Positions 40,837 through 50,191 of a DNA stretch of 64,000 bases are shown here, piece after piece. The stretch covers positions 1 through 64,000 of the forward strand of contig CALDWI010000037.1 in the NCBI GenBank assembly GCA_937923795.1, written 5' to 3'. The notes below the pieces were generated by a model that saw only the letters and a list, made by a program, of their open reading frames with translations, had not been told where the DNA came from and searched no databases. Within the stretch, counting starts at the first letter, position 1. Each line of letters starts with the position of its first letter. The stretch is from an uncultured Collinsella sp. GTDB taxonomy: Bacteria > Actinomycetota > Coriobacteriia > Coriobacteriales > Coriobacteriaceae. A program made the translations under genes and the position numbers.

Positions 40837-42744
40837 ATGGAACAGATTATCTTGAACATACTCGAGGCTCTGCGTCGCGGCGAGACCGTGGACGACAAGG
40901 CGCTCGTCAAACTGATACATGCCGAGGCGCGTCGTGAGGGTGCCGACAAGCGCGATCTGGCCAAGCGCCGTCTACTGCCGTTTTACCAGCGGGTGAAGCG
41001 CGAGGAGCCGGCTCGTTGGACGGCATGGAATGTCGACGCCGAACTAGAGCGTCAACTGCTGCAGGTGCTGCGCATGAAGCCTCGCCGCACGGCTTCGGGC
41101 GTGGCGACCATTACCGTCATCACCAAGCCCTGGCCGTGCTCGGGCGATTGCCTGTTTTGTCCTAACGACCTGCGCATGCCCAAAAGCTATCTGCACGCCG
41201 AGCCGGCGTGCGCCCGTGCGGAGCAAAATTGCTTCGATCCGTATCTGCAGGTGAGCGCTCGTCTGACAGCGCTTTCCCAGATGGGGCATGCGACCGATAA
41301 GATTGAGCTCATCGTGCTCGGCGGCACCTGGAGCGACTATCCGCAAGGGTATCAGACGTGGTTTATGTCGGAGCTTTTCCGCGCGCTCAATGACGATGCC
41401 GTCGCCGGCGTGGCGGCAAACCCCATGTTGGCGCGTCCGGGCATCAGTCGTGCCGAGGCAGGGCGCCTGCTCGATGACGCTCCCGCCGATGCCCTGCCGC
41501 CGGTGGTAACAGAGCGCCGCGAGCGCTATCGGGCTGCCGGCATTGCGACAGACGAGGCTGAGCTTGCTGCCGGCGTTGCCGACGAGCAGGGGCGTGTGGA
41601 TGCTGCCGTGGGCGGCTATAACCGCGCGGTGCGTCGTCTGTACGGCCCCGGTACGCCGTGGGGCGAGGTTGCCGAGTGGCAGGCGGCAACGATGGAGGAG
41701 CTTGAACGTCAGCAGCACATCAACGAGACGGCGAAGCATCGCGTGGTGGGGCTCGTGATCGAGACGCGCCCCGATGCCGTAACGCCGCAGGCCCTCACAC
41801 TCATCCGCCGCCTGGGTTGCACCAAGATTCAGATGGGCATCCAGAGCCTCGACCAGCATTTGCTCGATATCAACGAGCGTCGCATTTCGGTGGCTCAGAT
41901 CGAGCAGGCGTTTTCGCTTGCGCGCCTGTTTGGCTTTAAGATCCATGCGCATTTTATGCTCAACTTATTGGGCGCCACACCCGAGGGGGACAAGCGCGAC
42001 TACGAGCGCTTTATGACCGAGGGGGCCTTTATGCCCGACGAGGTCAAGATCTACCCGTGCGCGCTCATCGAGGGCTCGCGTCTGGTGGGCTGCTATGAGC
42101 GCGGCGAGTGGCGCCCCTATACCGAGGAAGAGCTTCTCGACGTGCTGGCCGACGACATCGTGGTGACGCCGGCGTTCTGCCGCATCAGCCGTATGATTCG
42201 CGACTTTAGCTCCGACGACATCATGGTAGGCAACAAGAAGCCTAACCTGCGTCAGCTCGTTGAGAACCGCTTGGCGGCTCGTGGAGAAGGCGCGACGGTG
42301 CGCGAGATTCGCTATCGCGAGATCAGCACGGCGGGTGCCGACTTGGATGAGCTGACCCTTGACGAGGAAGTGGCGTACGAGACGCCGGTGACGCACGAGC
42401 GCTTTTTGCAGTGGGTAACGCCACAGGGCAAGATCGCGGGCTTTTTGCGCCTGTCTCTGCCCGATCGTGCTTTTGTTGCCGCGCATGCGGATGAGTTGCC
42501 GACGACACCGGACGAGGCGATGATTCGCGAGGTACACGTGTATGGCATGGCGGCGCGCGTGGGTGATCAAGGCCAGGCGGCTCAGCATCATGGGCTGGGG
42601 CGGTCGCTGGTGGAGCGTGCATGCGAGATTGCCCGGGATGCGGGCTATACGCGTATCAACGTGATTAGCGCGATCGGTACGCGCGAGTACTATCGCCATT
42701 TGGGTTTCTACGACCACGGACTCTATCTGCAAAAGGAGCTCTAG
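40837..42744 (+). CDS. elp3: Elp3-like tRNA uridine-34 modification enzyme (radical SAM/acetyltransferase)
   Basis: 635-aa Elp3 homologue that uses acetyl-CoA and SAM to build cm5U at the wobble position of tRNA. The radical SAM Cys cluster is C101-x3-C105-x2-C108 in KPWPCSGDCLFCPNDLRMPK. Also visible are VLGGTWSDYP, VGLVIETRPD, TKIQMGIQSLDQHLLD, a GNAT domain (AQHHGLGRSLVERACEIAR) and the typical last strand, EYYRHLGFYDHGLYL. About 90 extra residues lie between GTWSDYP and ETRPD. The next gene starts directly after the stop. A Trm9-like methyltransferase is 2 kb upstream. Confidence 0.9.
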   Translation: MEQIILNILEALRRGETVDDKALVKLIHAEARREGADKRDLAKRRLLPFYQRVKREEPARWTAWNVDAELERQLLQVLRMKPRRTASGVATITVITKPWPCSGDCLFCPNDLRMPKSYLHAEPACARAEQNCFDPYLQVSARLTALSQMGHATDKIELIVLGGTWSDYPQGYQTWFMSELFRALNDDAVAGVAANPMLARPGISRAEAGRLLDDAPADALPPVVTERRERYRAAGIATDEAELAAGVADEQGRVDAAVGGYNRAVRRLYGPGTPWGEVAEWQAATMEELERQQHINETAKHRVVGLVIETRPDAVTPQALTLIRRLGCTKIQMGIQSLDQHLLDINERRISVAQIEQAFSLARLFGFKIHAHFMLNLLGATPEGDKRDYERFMTEGAFMPDEVKIYPCALIEGSRLVGCYERGEWRPYTEEELLDVLADDIVVTPAFCRISRMIRDFSSDDIMVGNKKPNLRQLVENRLAARGEGATVREIRYREISTAGADLDELTLDEEVAYETPVTHERFLQWVTPQGKIAGFLRLSLPDRAFVAAHADELPTTPDEAMIREVHVYGMAARVGDQGQAAQHHGLGRSLVERACEIARDAGYTRINVISAIGTREYYRHLGFYDHGLYLQKEL

Positions 42745-43623
42745 ATGAACAAACCGAGTGTTTCTGCCGGCGTCGTTGCCGGCGTTGCCCTGGGAGTCGC
42801 GGCGCTGGGTGCGGCTGCCGTCGCTGTTCGTGCTGCCTGTCTGCAGGTTGCGCGAACCCGCAATGGGTTGGCGCGTGTGAAACGCGTGCGCGATGAGGGC
42901 GGCGACGAAGTTCGCGTATTGGTGCAAGGCGGCGTCTACCAAAGCGCGAGTTACGTTGGCGAACGCTGGGCGGAGCCTGTCTTTGCGTACTATCGCGCGT
43001 TTGACGACGTGTTTGAGGCTGAGGACGCAATGCGTGATGCTTACGGGCATGGTATCGACCGTATGCTTATGCTAGGTGGCGGCGGGTTTGCCTATCCCAA
43101 ATATGCGCTGGTGTCGCACGAGGGCTTGCGTATGGATGTCATCGAGTATGACGGAGAGATTACGCGCCTGGCGCGCCGCTGGTTCTACCTGGACGAGCTG
43201 GAGCGCGCGGCGGGCGATCGCCTGCGGGTGATAACCGCTGAGGCTCGCTCGTATCTGGGCGTGACGAGCGTGGGCCATCGTCGCTACGACGTGGTCGCGA
43301 GCGATTGCTTTGGCGGTGCCGAGCCCGTACGCGAGCTGGCAACCGTTGAGGCGCTGCGTCTGGCGCGGGGTAGCTTGAACCCGGGCGGCATCTACGTTGC
43401 CAATATCGTGAGCGCAAGCGAGGGGAGCGATGTGACGTTCCTGCGCGATTGCGTTGCCACGGCGCTCGAGGTGTTCGCCCACGCCTGGGTGGTCCCATGT
43501 GGCGATGCAGAGTTCGGCGGCGAGGAGAATTATCTGCTCATCGCCAGCGACGGCGACTACGCCTTTGCCGAAGCTGTGCCCTTCGACATCGACTTCCTCG
43601 GCACCGTCCTTCACGACAAGTAA
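42745..43623 (+). CDS. Spermidine-synthase-like methyltransferase-fold protein
   Basis: 292 aa with an N-terminal hydrophobic helix (VVAGVALGVAALGAAAVAVRAA), perhaps a membrane anchor. A Rossmann-type fold follows with the polyamine-synthase features MLMLGGGGFAYPK (motif I), MDVIEYDGEITRLARRWF, VITAEARSYL, and YDVVASDCFGGAEPV. Proteins of this shape include spermidine synthases and many catalytically unknown relatives; the substrate residues cannot be judged here. The ATG follows the elp3 stop codon with no gap, so translation is coupled. Confidence 0.75.
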   Translation: MNKPSVSAGVVAGVALGVAALGAAAVAVRAACLQVARTRNGLARVKRVRDEGGDEVRVLVQGGVYQSASYVGERWAEPVFAYYRAFDDVFEAEDAMRDAYGHGIDRMLMLGGGGFAYPKYALVSHEGLRMDVIEYDGEITRLARRWFYLDELERAAGDRLRVITAEARSYLGVTSVGHRRYDVVASDCFGGAEPVRELATVEALRLARGSLNPGGIYVANIVSASEGSDVTFLRDCVATALEVFAHAWVVPCGDAEFGGEENYLLIASDGDYAFAEAVPFDIDFLGTVLHDK

Positions 43624-43650
43624 GTCTCCCCGTCCCAAAAAGGACTGGTC

Positions 43651-46095
43651 TTAGGCGTGGTCGCGCCAGCTGAGGACGCGCTGCTTCATGCCCTCGATGT
43701 CGAGCACGCCTTCGGCGAAGCCTTTGCGCACGAGCTCTTCGGGAACAAACTCGTCGTAGCGGTCAAAATAAGGCACCTCGCCAGGATAGACGAGCTCGAT
43801 GGGATCGAAGTCCTTCTCGGCCTCGGCGGCGAGCACCTCAAAGAACGTCTCCTCGTCGGCCTTCATCTTGAACTGCATAAAGTATGGACGCGACGGATCG
43901 AGCCCGCGAAGGCCGAGCTCCGCGGCGCACTTAATCTTGAGTATGCGCTCGAGTGCCAAAAAGGCGTAGCTGCCCAGCCAGGGGAAGAGCACCCAAGTGT
44001 CGCCGCCCAGGTTGATAAGTGGCTTGGACCCCGCGCCCGAAATCTCGGCCGTATGGCGAGCCTGTGCAAGACGTGCCCGTGCGTTGCCCATAAGGTACGG
44101 ATATGCCGTGTGCTCGTTGAGCGCCTTGCGCATGCGCTCGAGTACGTGTGTATTGATGTCACCGGGACAGTCGCCAAAGTAGGCCGGCACCCGGCCCTTG
44201 ACCTGCGTGGCAAAGACGGTATGACGCTTCCAGTCCACTTCCTCGACAATCCAGCAGTGTCCGGCGATGGCGATGCGCTCGCCAGGTGGTGGCGGGTTGA
44301 CAATCGTGCCCAGCTCGGCCGATTCGCTGCGAACGGTAAACTCCTCGTTTTCCTGGAATACGGCGTAGAACTTAAAGTTGTTGATGATGCGCTCGCCCGC
44401 GAGGCCCACGATAAGCCCGCCACCTTCGGTGACCTGGATATGGTCGATCTTGATGAGGTGACGCAGCAGTATGCGATAGTCATCGGCCGAGATGCGATGG
44501 AAATAGCTGAGCGTGAGCACGCGCTGGGCAAGTTCGGCCGGCGTGAGTTCTCCGGTGCTGGCGAGGGTCGACATGGTCTGGTGATAGAGCAGGCTGTAGG
44601 GGAGCCGATCGAGCTCGGGCGGCTCAACCCATTTTTCCTCGCGATAGAGTTGTACAAGCGCGATGCCTTGCAGGAGCTTCCACGGAATGGTCTCGGGCAT
44701 CATCGTGCGCGGCTCGGGCTCTTCCTCGCGCATGACAAACCACATCTCGGGTGGAAGATCGCGGCGTCCCGTGCGGCCCATGCGCTGCAAAAAGGAACTG
44801 ACGGTAAACGGCGCGTCAATCTGGAAGGCGCGCTCCAGACGGCCGATATCGATGCCAAGCTCAAGCGTAGAGGTGGTGACGGTCGTCTGTGCCTGTTCTT
44901 CGTCGCGCATAAGCTCCTCGGCCGTCTCGCGCAACGATGCCGAAAGATTGCCGTGATGGATGAGAAAGCGGTCGGGCTCGTGTCGACTTTCGCAGTAGCT
45001 GCGCAACATGGAGCATACGGCCTCCGCCTCTTCGCGCGAGTTGGCAAAGACCAGGCACTTGCGGCCGCGCGTGTGCTCAAAGATATAGCCCATGCCGGGG
45101 TCGGCGTTGTCGGGCGCGGTGTCGGTGGGGTTGAGCAATGCCTGTTCGGGTGCTCGGGGGATGTCGACTTCGCCCTCGGGGGCCGAGGAAGTTCGGCGGT
45201 CCTTGGGTGCGGCCTTGCCCCGTGCCCGCTCACGACGTTGGCGGCGCTCCTCCTGTGTGAGTTGCCCGCTATGGCGCATGTCTTGGGTGCTGACGGGCAG
45301 TGCCGCGGGTGGTGCCGCCTCAATGCGCTCGCATGCGAGCACCTCAGCTTCCTGCGGACCTGTGCTCGTGAATCCTCGCTGCTGCGCCTGGGGACCCGAG
45401 TTGTAGAAGTGCTCCATGGAGATACGCCACACGCGGCGCGGCTCCTCAAAGCGGGGGATGACGCAGTCGCGTCCCGTCCCCTGCGACAGGAAGGCACCCG
45501 TGCGTTCCGGGTCCCCGATGGTGGCCGAAAGACCAATGCGGCGGGGCTGCACGCCTGCCATGCGCGAGAGGCGCTCGATAAGGCAGAGCGTCTGCCCGCC
45601 GCGGTCGCCGCGCATGAGCGAATGAACCTCGTCGATGACGACGTAGCGCAGGTCGCAAAACATGCGCGGGATCGCCATGTGCTTATGGATCAGGAGCGCC
45701 TCGAGCGATTCGGGCGTAATCTGAAGGATACCGCTCGGCTTTTTGATGAGCTTGGCCTTGTGTGACTGCGAGACATCGCCATGCCAGTGCCAGACGGGGA
45801 TATTGGCTTCTTCGCACAGGTCGTTGAGGCGGACGAATTGGTCGTTGATGAGCGCCTTGAGGGGGCCAATGTAGAGGGCGCCCACGCTTGCGGGCGGGTT
45901 CTCCCAAAACTCGGTCAGGATGGGAAAGAAGGCTGCCTCGGTTTTGCCGGAAGCCGTGGATGCCGTCAGGAGCACATTGTCCTTCGAGTTAAAGATGGCA
46001 TCTGCCGCCGCAACCTGGATAGAGCGCAGGCTCTCCCAATCGTGGGAGTAGATAAAGTCCTGGATAAACGGGGCATAGCGGTCAAAGGCGTTCAC
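43651..46095 (-). CDS. Lhr-like superfamily II DNA helicase (BrxHI-like)
   Basis: 814-aa helicase. Walker A is TASTASGKT at residues 44-52, Walker B/DEVH at 155-158 (VVIDEVHS), motif III GLSATIGD, motif IV-like VFANSREEAEAV, motif VI QRMGRTGRRDL. A Lhr-like WH and C-terminal region follow. GTG 46095 follows AAAGGAGG. Together with the upstream ATPase and TerB protein it forms a three-gene cassette; in BREX type 2 the helicase BrxHI is Lhr-like and accompanies BrxD. It may unwind invading or damaged DNA. Confidence 0.87.
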   Translation of the reverse strand: MNAFDRYAPFIQDFIYSHDWESLRSIQVAAADAIFNSKDNVLLTASTASGKTEAAFFPILTEFWENPPASVGALYIGPLKALINDQFVRLNDLCEEANIPVWHWHGDVSQSHKAKLIKKPSGILQITPESLEALLIHKHMAIPRMFCDLRYVVIDEVHSLMRGDRGGQTLCLIERLSRMAGVQPRRIGLSATIGDPERTGAFLSQGTGRDCVIPRFEEPRRVWRISMEHFYNSGPQAQQRGFTSTGPQEAEVLACERIEAAPPAALPVSTQDMRHSGQLTQEERRQRRERARGKAAPKDRRTSSAPEGEVDIPRAPEQALLNPTDTAPDNADPGMGYIFEHTRGRKCLVFANSREEAEAVCSMLRSYCESRHEPDRFLIHHGNLSASLRETAEELMRDEEQAQTTVTTSTLELGIDIGRLERAFQIDAPFTVSSFLQRMGRTGRRDLPPEMWFVMREEEPEPRTMMPETIPWKLLQGIALVQLYREEKWVEPPELDRLPYSLLYHQTMSTLASTGELTPAELAQRVLTLSYFHRISADDYRILLRHLIKIDHIQVTEGGGLIVGLAGERIINNFKFYAVFQENEEFTVRSESAELGTIVNPPPPGERIAIAGHCWIVEEVDWKRHTVFATQVKGRVPAYFGDCPGDINTHVLERMRKALNEHTAYPYLMGNARARLAQARHTAEISGAGSKPLINLGGDTWVLFPWLGSYAFLALERILKIKCAAELGLRGLDPSRPYFMQFKMKADEETFFEVLAAEAEKDFDPIELVYPGEVPYFDRYDEFVPEELVRKGFAEGVLDIEGMKQRVLSWRDHA

Positions 46096-46178
46096 GAGGC
46101 CTCCTTTCAACAACGAATCTCTCAACGCGGTGGGCAGTGGCTTGCTGCATTACTGCCTCAACGTTTGCCCAGATAGAG

Positions 46179-46211
46179 CCTACCAAAATAAACCTGTCCC
46201 TTTTTGGCAGG
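46179..46211 (-). repeat. 33-bp palindromic repeat, copy 3
   Basis: The exact reverse complement of the unit at 2031-2063. It abuts the ATPase stop codon directly (stop at 46212) inside the ATPase-helicase gap, and CCCAGATA precedes it as at 2098. Possibly a 3' end hairpin or processing site. Confidence 0.8.
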
Positions 46212-47516
46212 TTAGATGGTGAATTCGGCGAAGTTACGGTCGCCGTCTGCGGAGCCGATGTCGCCTGTTGCGGCTGCCGGCGCCAGCGCGTCGCCACCAA
46301 CGCTTTGCAGTAGCTCCGCCACATTTGCATCGGGGTTCTGACACAGGATATCGAGCAGCTCGATAAAGTCGCGGATGACCTCGCGGGGCGTCAGATGCGT
46401 GTCGGCCCCCACGCGGCCAAACTCAATCTTGAGGAAGTCCACCAAGTCGTTCTCGGTAAGCGTGGGCGTCCAGCCAAAGTAGCCGGCGTGAATTTGCATG
46501 AGTTTTTCGATCAGCACCAGCAACTCCTCATAGGTGAGTGGCTGCAGGCGGATGATGGGCGCGAGCATGTCCTTAAGGTCCTCGCGCGCAAAGCGGCCCT
46601 GAGCGAGTCGGCTGCGCAGGGCCTCGTAGGAGAACACGCCTCGGCGGCGGTCTTCGATGGAGGTTGGCGTGCCGCCCATGATCATGCCCAGGTACTGCGC
46701 CTTGCCCTGGAGCGTGTCGTTGTACATAGTCAGGATCTTCTCGTAGTTGTATTGGCGCGTGATCGCGTTGGGAATCTTGTACAGATTCACGAGTTCGTCG
46801 ATGAGCAACAGCATGCCCTTGTATCCGCTGCAGACCAAAAAGCGTGCAATGAGCTTAACGTAGTCGTACCAGTCGTCATCGCTGATGATGGTCGAGGAGC
46901 CCAGTTCGGCGCGAGCCTCGCTCTTGGTGCGGTATTCGCCGCGAATCCATTTGGTCACGCGGCTCATGGCCTCTTCGTCGCCCCCGGATGCGGCCATGCG
47001 ATAGCGGCGGAGCATGCGGGTGAAGTCGAAGCCGTGGACCATCTCCTCGAGCGGGGCCAGTTGGGCATTGACGACCGACTCGTCGACGTCGGCACACGAG
47101 GCGACCCAGCGATCCAGAATAAGGTTGAGCGCACCGCCCTCGGGGCGCGTCTTGGTCGATAAATTGCGGATGAGCTCGCGGTAGGTGGCAAGGCCCTGTC
47201 CCTGACCGCCCTGCAGGCGGCGCTCGGGCGACAGGTCGGCATCAGCGACGACGAATCCCTCGCCCATGGCGTGCGTGCGGATAGTCTGGAGCAAAAAGCT
47301 CTTGCCGGCGCCGTAACGACCGACCAGAAAACGGAAGCTCGCGCCGCCGTCGGCGATGAGACTCAGATCGGTGAGCAGGGCGCGGATCTCGACCTCGCGC
47401 CCTACGGTGATGTAAGGAAGGCCGATGCGCGGGACCACGCCGCCCTTGAGCGAGTTGAGAATGACGGCAGCGACGCGCTTGGGCACGCGAGGTGCTGCGG
47501 ATGCGGTATCACTCAT
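46212..47516 (-). CDS. BrxD-like P-loop ATPase (DUF2791 family)
   Basis: 434-aa ATPase of the DUF2791/BrxD group. Walker A is GRYGAGKS at residues 66-73 (FLVGRYGAGKSFLLQTIR), Walker B MLLLIDE around 235-241. It has the family pattern of a long helical C-terminal region ending in an acidic/Ala-rich tail. The ATG overlaps the end of the upstream TerB gene by 8 bp. With the Lhr helicase it mirrors the BrxD-BrxHI pair of type 2 BREX, yet the methylase, PglZ and other BREX genes are absent from the window. Confidence 0.8.
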   Translation of the reverse strand: MSDTASAAPRVPKRVAAVILNSLKGGVVPRIGLPYITVGREVEIRALLTDLSLIADGGASFRFLVGRYGAGKSFLLQTIRTHAMGEGFVVADADLSPERRLQGGQGQGLATYRELIRNLSTKTRPEGGALNLILDRWVASCADVDESVVNAQLAPLEEMVHGFDFTRMLRRYRMAASGGDEEAMSRVTKWIRGEYRTKSEARAELGSSTIISDDDWYDYVKLIARFLVCSGYKGMLLLIDELVNLYKIPNAITRQYNYEKILTMYNDTLQGKAQYLGMIMGGTPTSIEDRRRGVFSYEALRSRLAQGRFAREDLKDMLAPIIRLQPLTYEELLVLIEKLMQIHAGYFGWTPTLTENDLVDFLKIEFGRVGADTHLTPREVIRDFIELLDILCQNPDANVAELLQSVGGDALAPAAATGDIGSADGDRNFAEFTI

Positions 47517-49269
47517 GGTCTAGGTATCCTCTCACGTCTGCTTCGTAGTCCTCGATAATTTGCGGCCCTGCCGCGCTAAATTCAATTACGGTGTCGCCCA
47601 CCAGGTCAAAGAGCGCTTCGTTGATGGTATCGACGAGCATGTCCTCGCTCTGCCCCGATTGCACTACCGCCGATTCCGCCTGTACTGCGTTGTGCTCGAG
47701 CAGCGCGCGGAGATAGGCGTCTGCGGCAGGCGTGAGTTCGTTCGTGGCGTCAGCGGGCGCAACAGCTGCGAACGCGGGCGTCGGCGCGAGAAGCGGTGCC
47801 ACGACACCAAACTGTTCGGTGGATATGGTCGGCTCGTCGGTCTCGTCCTGCCGAATGGGTGCCGCGACCGCCTCGACAATCGCGTCGGCTACGGGCTCGG
47901 CTTCCGGTTGCCATGAGTCCGCTGCCTCGACTTCCACAGGCGCGCTGTCCTCGCGCTCTTCGTCGATTAAAAGCGCTTCGCGCGTTTGCGCAGCGGCGCT
48001 CCGAATGTGCCCCAGCTGACTCAGATCGATATCGATCTTGACGGGCTGGTGTGCGGCATCCCATGAAAGCCATGCCACAATCTCGTCATCGATAATCTTG
48101 GCCAGATATTTGGGGACCTTTTCTTCCTTCAGGGGATGGGCAGGGTCCAGGGCCAGGCGCAGGCGTTGGTCGCAGGCGCGCATCATCTCGCCAAGTTTGC
48201 TGCTCTTTTGTCTGCTGCCGTGAATCCGCATGCATTCCCAAAAACCGTTTTGGCAACGGTAGATATGGATGGGGTCCAGACGGTATTCGCAGTCCTCGTG
48301 GCGCTCGGGCGCAAAGAATACGGCCGAGGCAAACATGGTGTAGGGCATGGCCGTCTCCTCCCCAAATAAACTTGCCACGATGCCGGTCTTTCGGTGCGTG
48401 TCATAGTAGCGCGCCATGCGGACATACACGGCGCACGCCACGTGGCGCAGATCGCGGTGGTGGCTGCGGTCGAGCCGCGAGCTACTTAGGTTGTACGTGG
48501 AGAGGGCGTTGATGGCGGCCATGAGTCGCTCCTCGCGCACCTCATCGGGCGGAAGGGGGAGCGTGGGCTCGGAGGTTTTGCGACGCTTAGGGGTCTGGCC
48601 GGACGGTGCCGGTGGCGGTACAAGGTCTCGTGCCGCGCGCCGCAGTTCGATAAGGGCGTTATCGAACATGACGGTTTTAGAGTCGCGAAGCAGCTTGGGG
48701 TCGAGCCCGTGGAACACGGCGTAATCTTGCAGCCACACGCGCGCAAACCGGTCGATGCCGGGCTCGAAGGCGCGATAGACATCCCAAAAAGCCTTGATCT
48801 TGTTAAAACCATCGAGTGGATTATCTACGCCAATGCCGCAAATCAGCTCATAGAGATACAGAAAGGCAAAGGACGTAGACGTTTCCTCGACGGTTCCGTG
48901 GCGCACTTGGGCACGCCAGGTAAAGTAGCCGCGCAGCTGCCGGTCGCTCATGGCGTTGTAGGTGGGAAAGTACGACTTAAAGGTGCCGTTGTAGGGACAG
49001 TCGTCCTCAAAGTCGGCCATCAGCAGGCCCTGGCGGTAAAAAAGCTCGGCTTCCGAAAGCCAGCGACCTGCGCCGCCTTTGGGGTCATCCTGCCAGCGCG
49101 ATATCTCGCGCATTTTACGGTACTGGTCGGGGAGGAAATTCTGCATCTGTCGGCCGGTTTTGAGAATCGGCTCGTCTGCGTAGATTTCGTTTGAGAAGCG
49201 GGCGGACTGATGGGTCCGGGCCTCGGCCATAATGCGCTCGATGAGCATCTTGATGTCCTGGTCGGCCAC
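47509..49269 (-). CDS. TerB-N/TerB-C domain protein
   Basis: 586-aa cytoplasmic protein. The N-terminal ~330 residues match TerB-N (LPDQYRKMREISRWQDD, FKSYFPTYNAMSDRQLRGYFTWR, SFAFLYLYELICGIG). The middle is a His/Arg-rich region with AACVYVRMARYYD-type helices, and the C-terminal ~200 residues are acidic and Ala/Pro-rich and end in a TerB-C-like segment. TerB-N/C modules are linked to stress and DNA-processing systems. GTG 49269 follows AGGAGGAGCG. First gene of the cassette. Confidence 0.78.
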   Translation of the reverse strand: MADQDIKMLIERIMAEARTHQSARFSNEIYADEPILKTGRQMQNFLPDQYRKMREISRWQDDPKGGAGRWLSEAELFYRQGLLMADFEDDCPYNGTFKSYFPTYNAMSDRQLRGYFTWRAQVRHGTVEETSTSFAFLYLYELICGIGVDNPLDGFNKIKAFWDVYRAFEPGIDRFARVWLQDYAVFHGLDPKLLRDSKTVMFDNALIELRRAARDLVPPPAPSGQTPKRRKTSEPTLPLPPDEVREERLMAAINALSTYNLSSSRLDRSHHRDLRHVACAVYVRMARYYDTHRKTGIVASLFGEETAMPYTMFASAVFFAPERHEDCEYRLDPIHIYRCQNGFWECMRIHGSRQKSSKLGEMMRACDQRLRLALDPAHPLKEEKVPKYLAKIIDDEIVAWLSWDAAHQPVKIDIDLSQLGHIRSAAAQTREALLIDEEREDSAPVEVEAADSWQPEAEPVADAIVEAVAAPIRQDETDEPTISTEQFGVVAPLLAPTPAFAAVAPADATNELTPAADAYLRALLEHNAVQAESAVVQSGQSEDMLVDTINEALFDLVGDTVIEFSAAGPQIIEDYEADVRGYLDHE

Positions 49270-49356
49270 CGCTCCTCCTCTCGAACGCAGCTACGGTGAC
49301 CTCATATCATAACACAGCATCAAACAGATGTTCGAGATACCGCTGCGTTGATAGAT

Positions 49357-50073
49357 TTAGAACAGGAGGGCGTAGATGACGGCGATGACGACGGAGGGAA
49401 GCATATTGGCCGTGCGGAAGGTCTGAGGACGGATGAGGTTGACGCCGACGCAGAAGATGAGCATGGAGCCTACGAGCGAAAGGCTGTTGAGGGCAGCTGT
49501 GGTCATGATGGGGGAGAGCGCACCGGCAAACAACGTGATCGTCCCCTGGAACACGGCGACGGGCAGGGCGGAGAAGATGCAGCCGCGGCCAAGCGAGGCC
49601 GTCATGGTGCAGACGATGATGCAGTCCAGTGCGCCCTTGAGGGCAAGCGTTGACCAGTCGCCGAGCAGGCCGTCCTGGATCGATCCCACAATGGCCATGG
49701 CGCCGATGCACACGGTGAGTGAAGTCGAGACAAAAGCGTTGGTGAACTCGTTATCGCCCTCACTGCCAGTCTTGCGCTTGAGCCATTCGCCAAGGTTCTC
49801 GATGGCGGCCTCCAAGTTGATGGCCTCGCCGATGAGCGAACCGAGCGCAAATGAGACGATGAGCATGATGGTACCGGTGGTCGCTAGCGCCTTTCCATCG
49901 ATGATGAGCATCTTTTGCATGGTGCCGCCCAGGCCGATAAACAGGACGCACAGCCCCGATGCTTTCATGAGCGTGTCTTGGATGCGCGGTGTAATGAAGC
50001 GGCCGCCCGCTAATCCCAAAAGACCGCCCGCAACTAAAAGCGCAACGTTGATGATTGTTCCCAAGCCCGGCAT
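49357..50073 (-). CDS. DUF554 membrane protein (YdfK-like)
   Basis: 238-aa membrane protein with about seven hydrophobic helices. The opening PGLGTIINVALLVAGGLLGL and later ALGSLIGEAINLE, FVSTSLTVCIGAMAIVGSIQDGL and DCIIVCTM segments are those of the DUF554 family, whose function is unknown (a channel or transporter is proposed). I chose ATG 50073 after AGGAGGGCTC; an upstream extension is rejected. It lies downstream of an inverted repeat at 50143-50168. Confidence 0.87.
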   Translation of the reverse strand: MPGLGTIINVALLVAGGLLGLAGGRFITPRIQDTLMKASGLCVLFIGLGGTMQKMLIIDGKALATTGTIMLIVSFALGSLIGEAINLEAAIENLGEWLKRKTGSEGDNEFTNAFVSTSLTVCIGAMAIVGSIQDGLLGDWSTLALKGALDCIIVCTMTASLGRGCIFSALPVAVFQGTITLFAGALSPIMTTAALNSLSLVGSMLIFCVGVNLIRPQTFRTANMLPSVVIAVIYALLF

Positions 50074-50142
50074 GAGCCCTCCTGTATTGATGCCAACGTG
50101 GCAATCGTAGCAGAACGAAATGCGAGGCACATCGCGACTCAT

Positions 50143-50168
50143 CTAATACGTTATATAAGTGGTATTAG
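50143..50168. promoter_or_regulatory. Inverted repeat upstream of the DUF554 gene
   Basis: CTAATAC and GTATTAG, separated by an AT-rich 12-bp spacer (GTTATATAAGTG) that could hold a -10 box. Candidate operator for the DUF554 gene. Confidence 0.45.
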
Positions 50169-50191
50169 GAATGATGCGCAGCATTTAAGCC

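Noticed and set aside
43657..45765. 702-codon plus-strand open frame opposite the Lhr-like helicase
   Set aside because: Long antisense frames are expected at this GC content. The minus strand carries all helicase motifs.
43651..49269. A complete BREX system
   Set aside because: No PglZ, PglX methylase, BrxC/PglY or BrxL-like gene is present. Only BrxD-like and BrxHI-like proteins are, so I call it a separate cassette.
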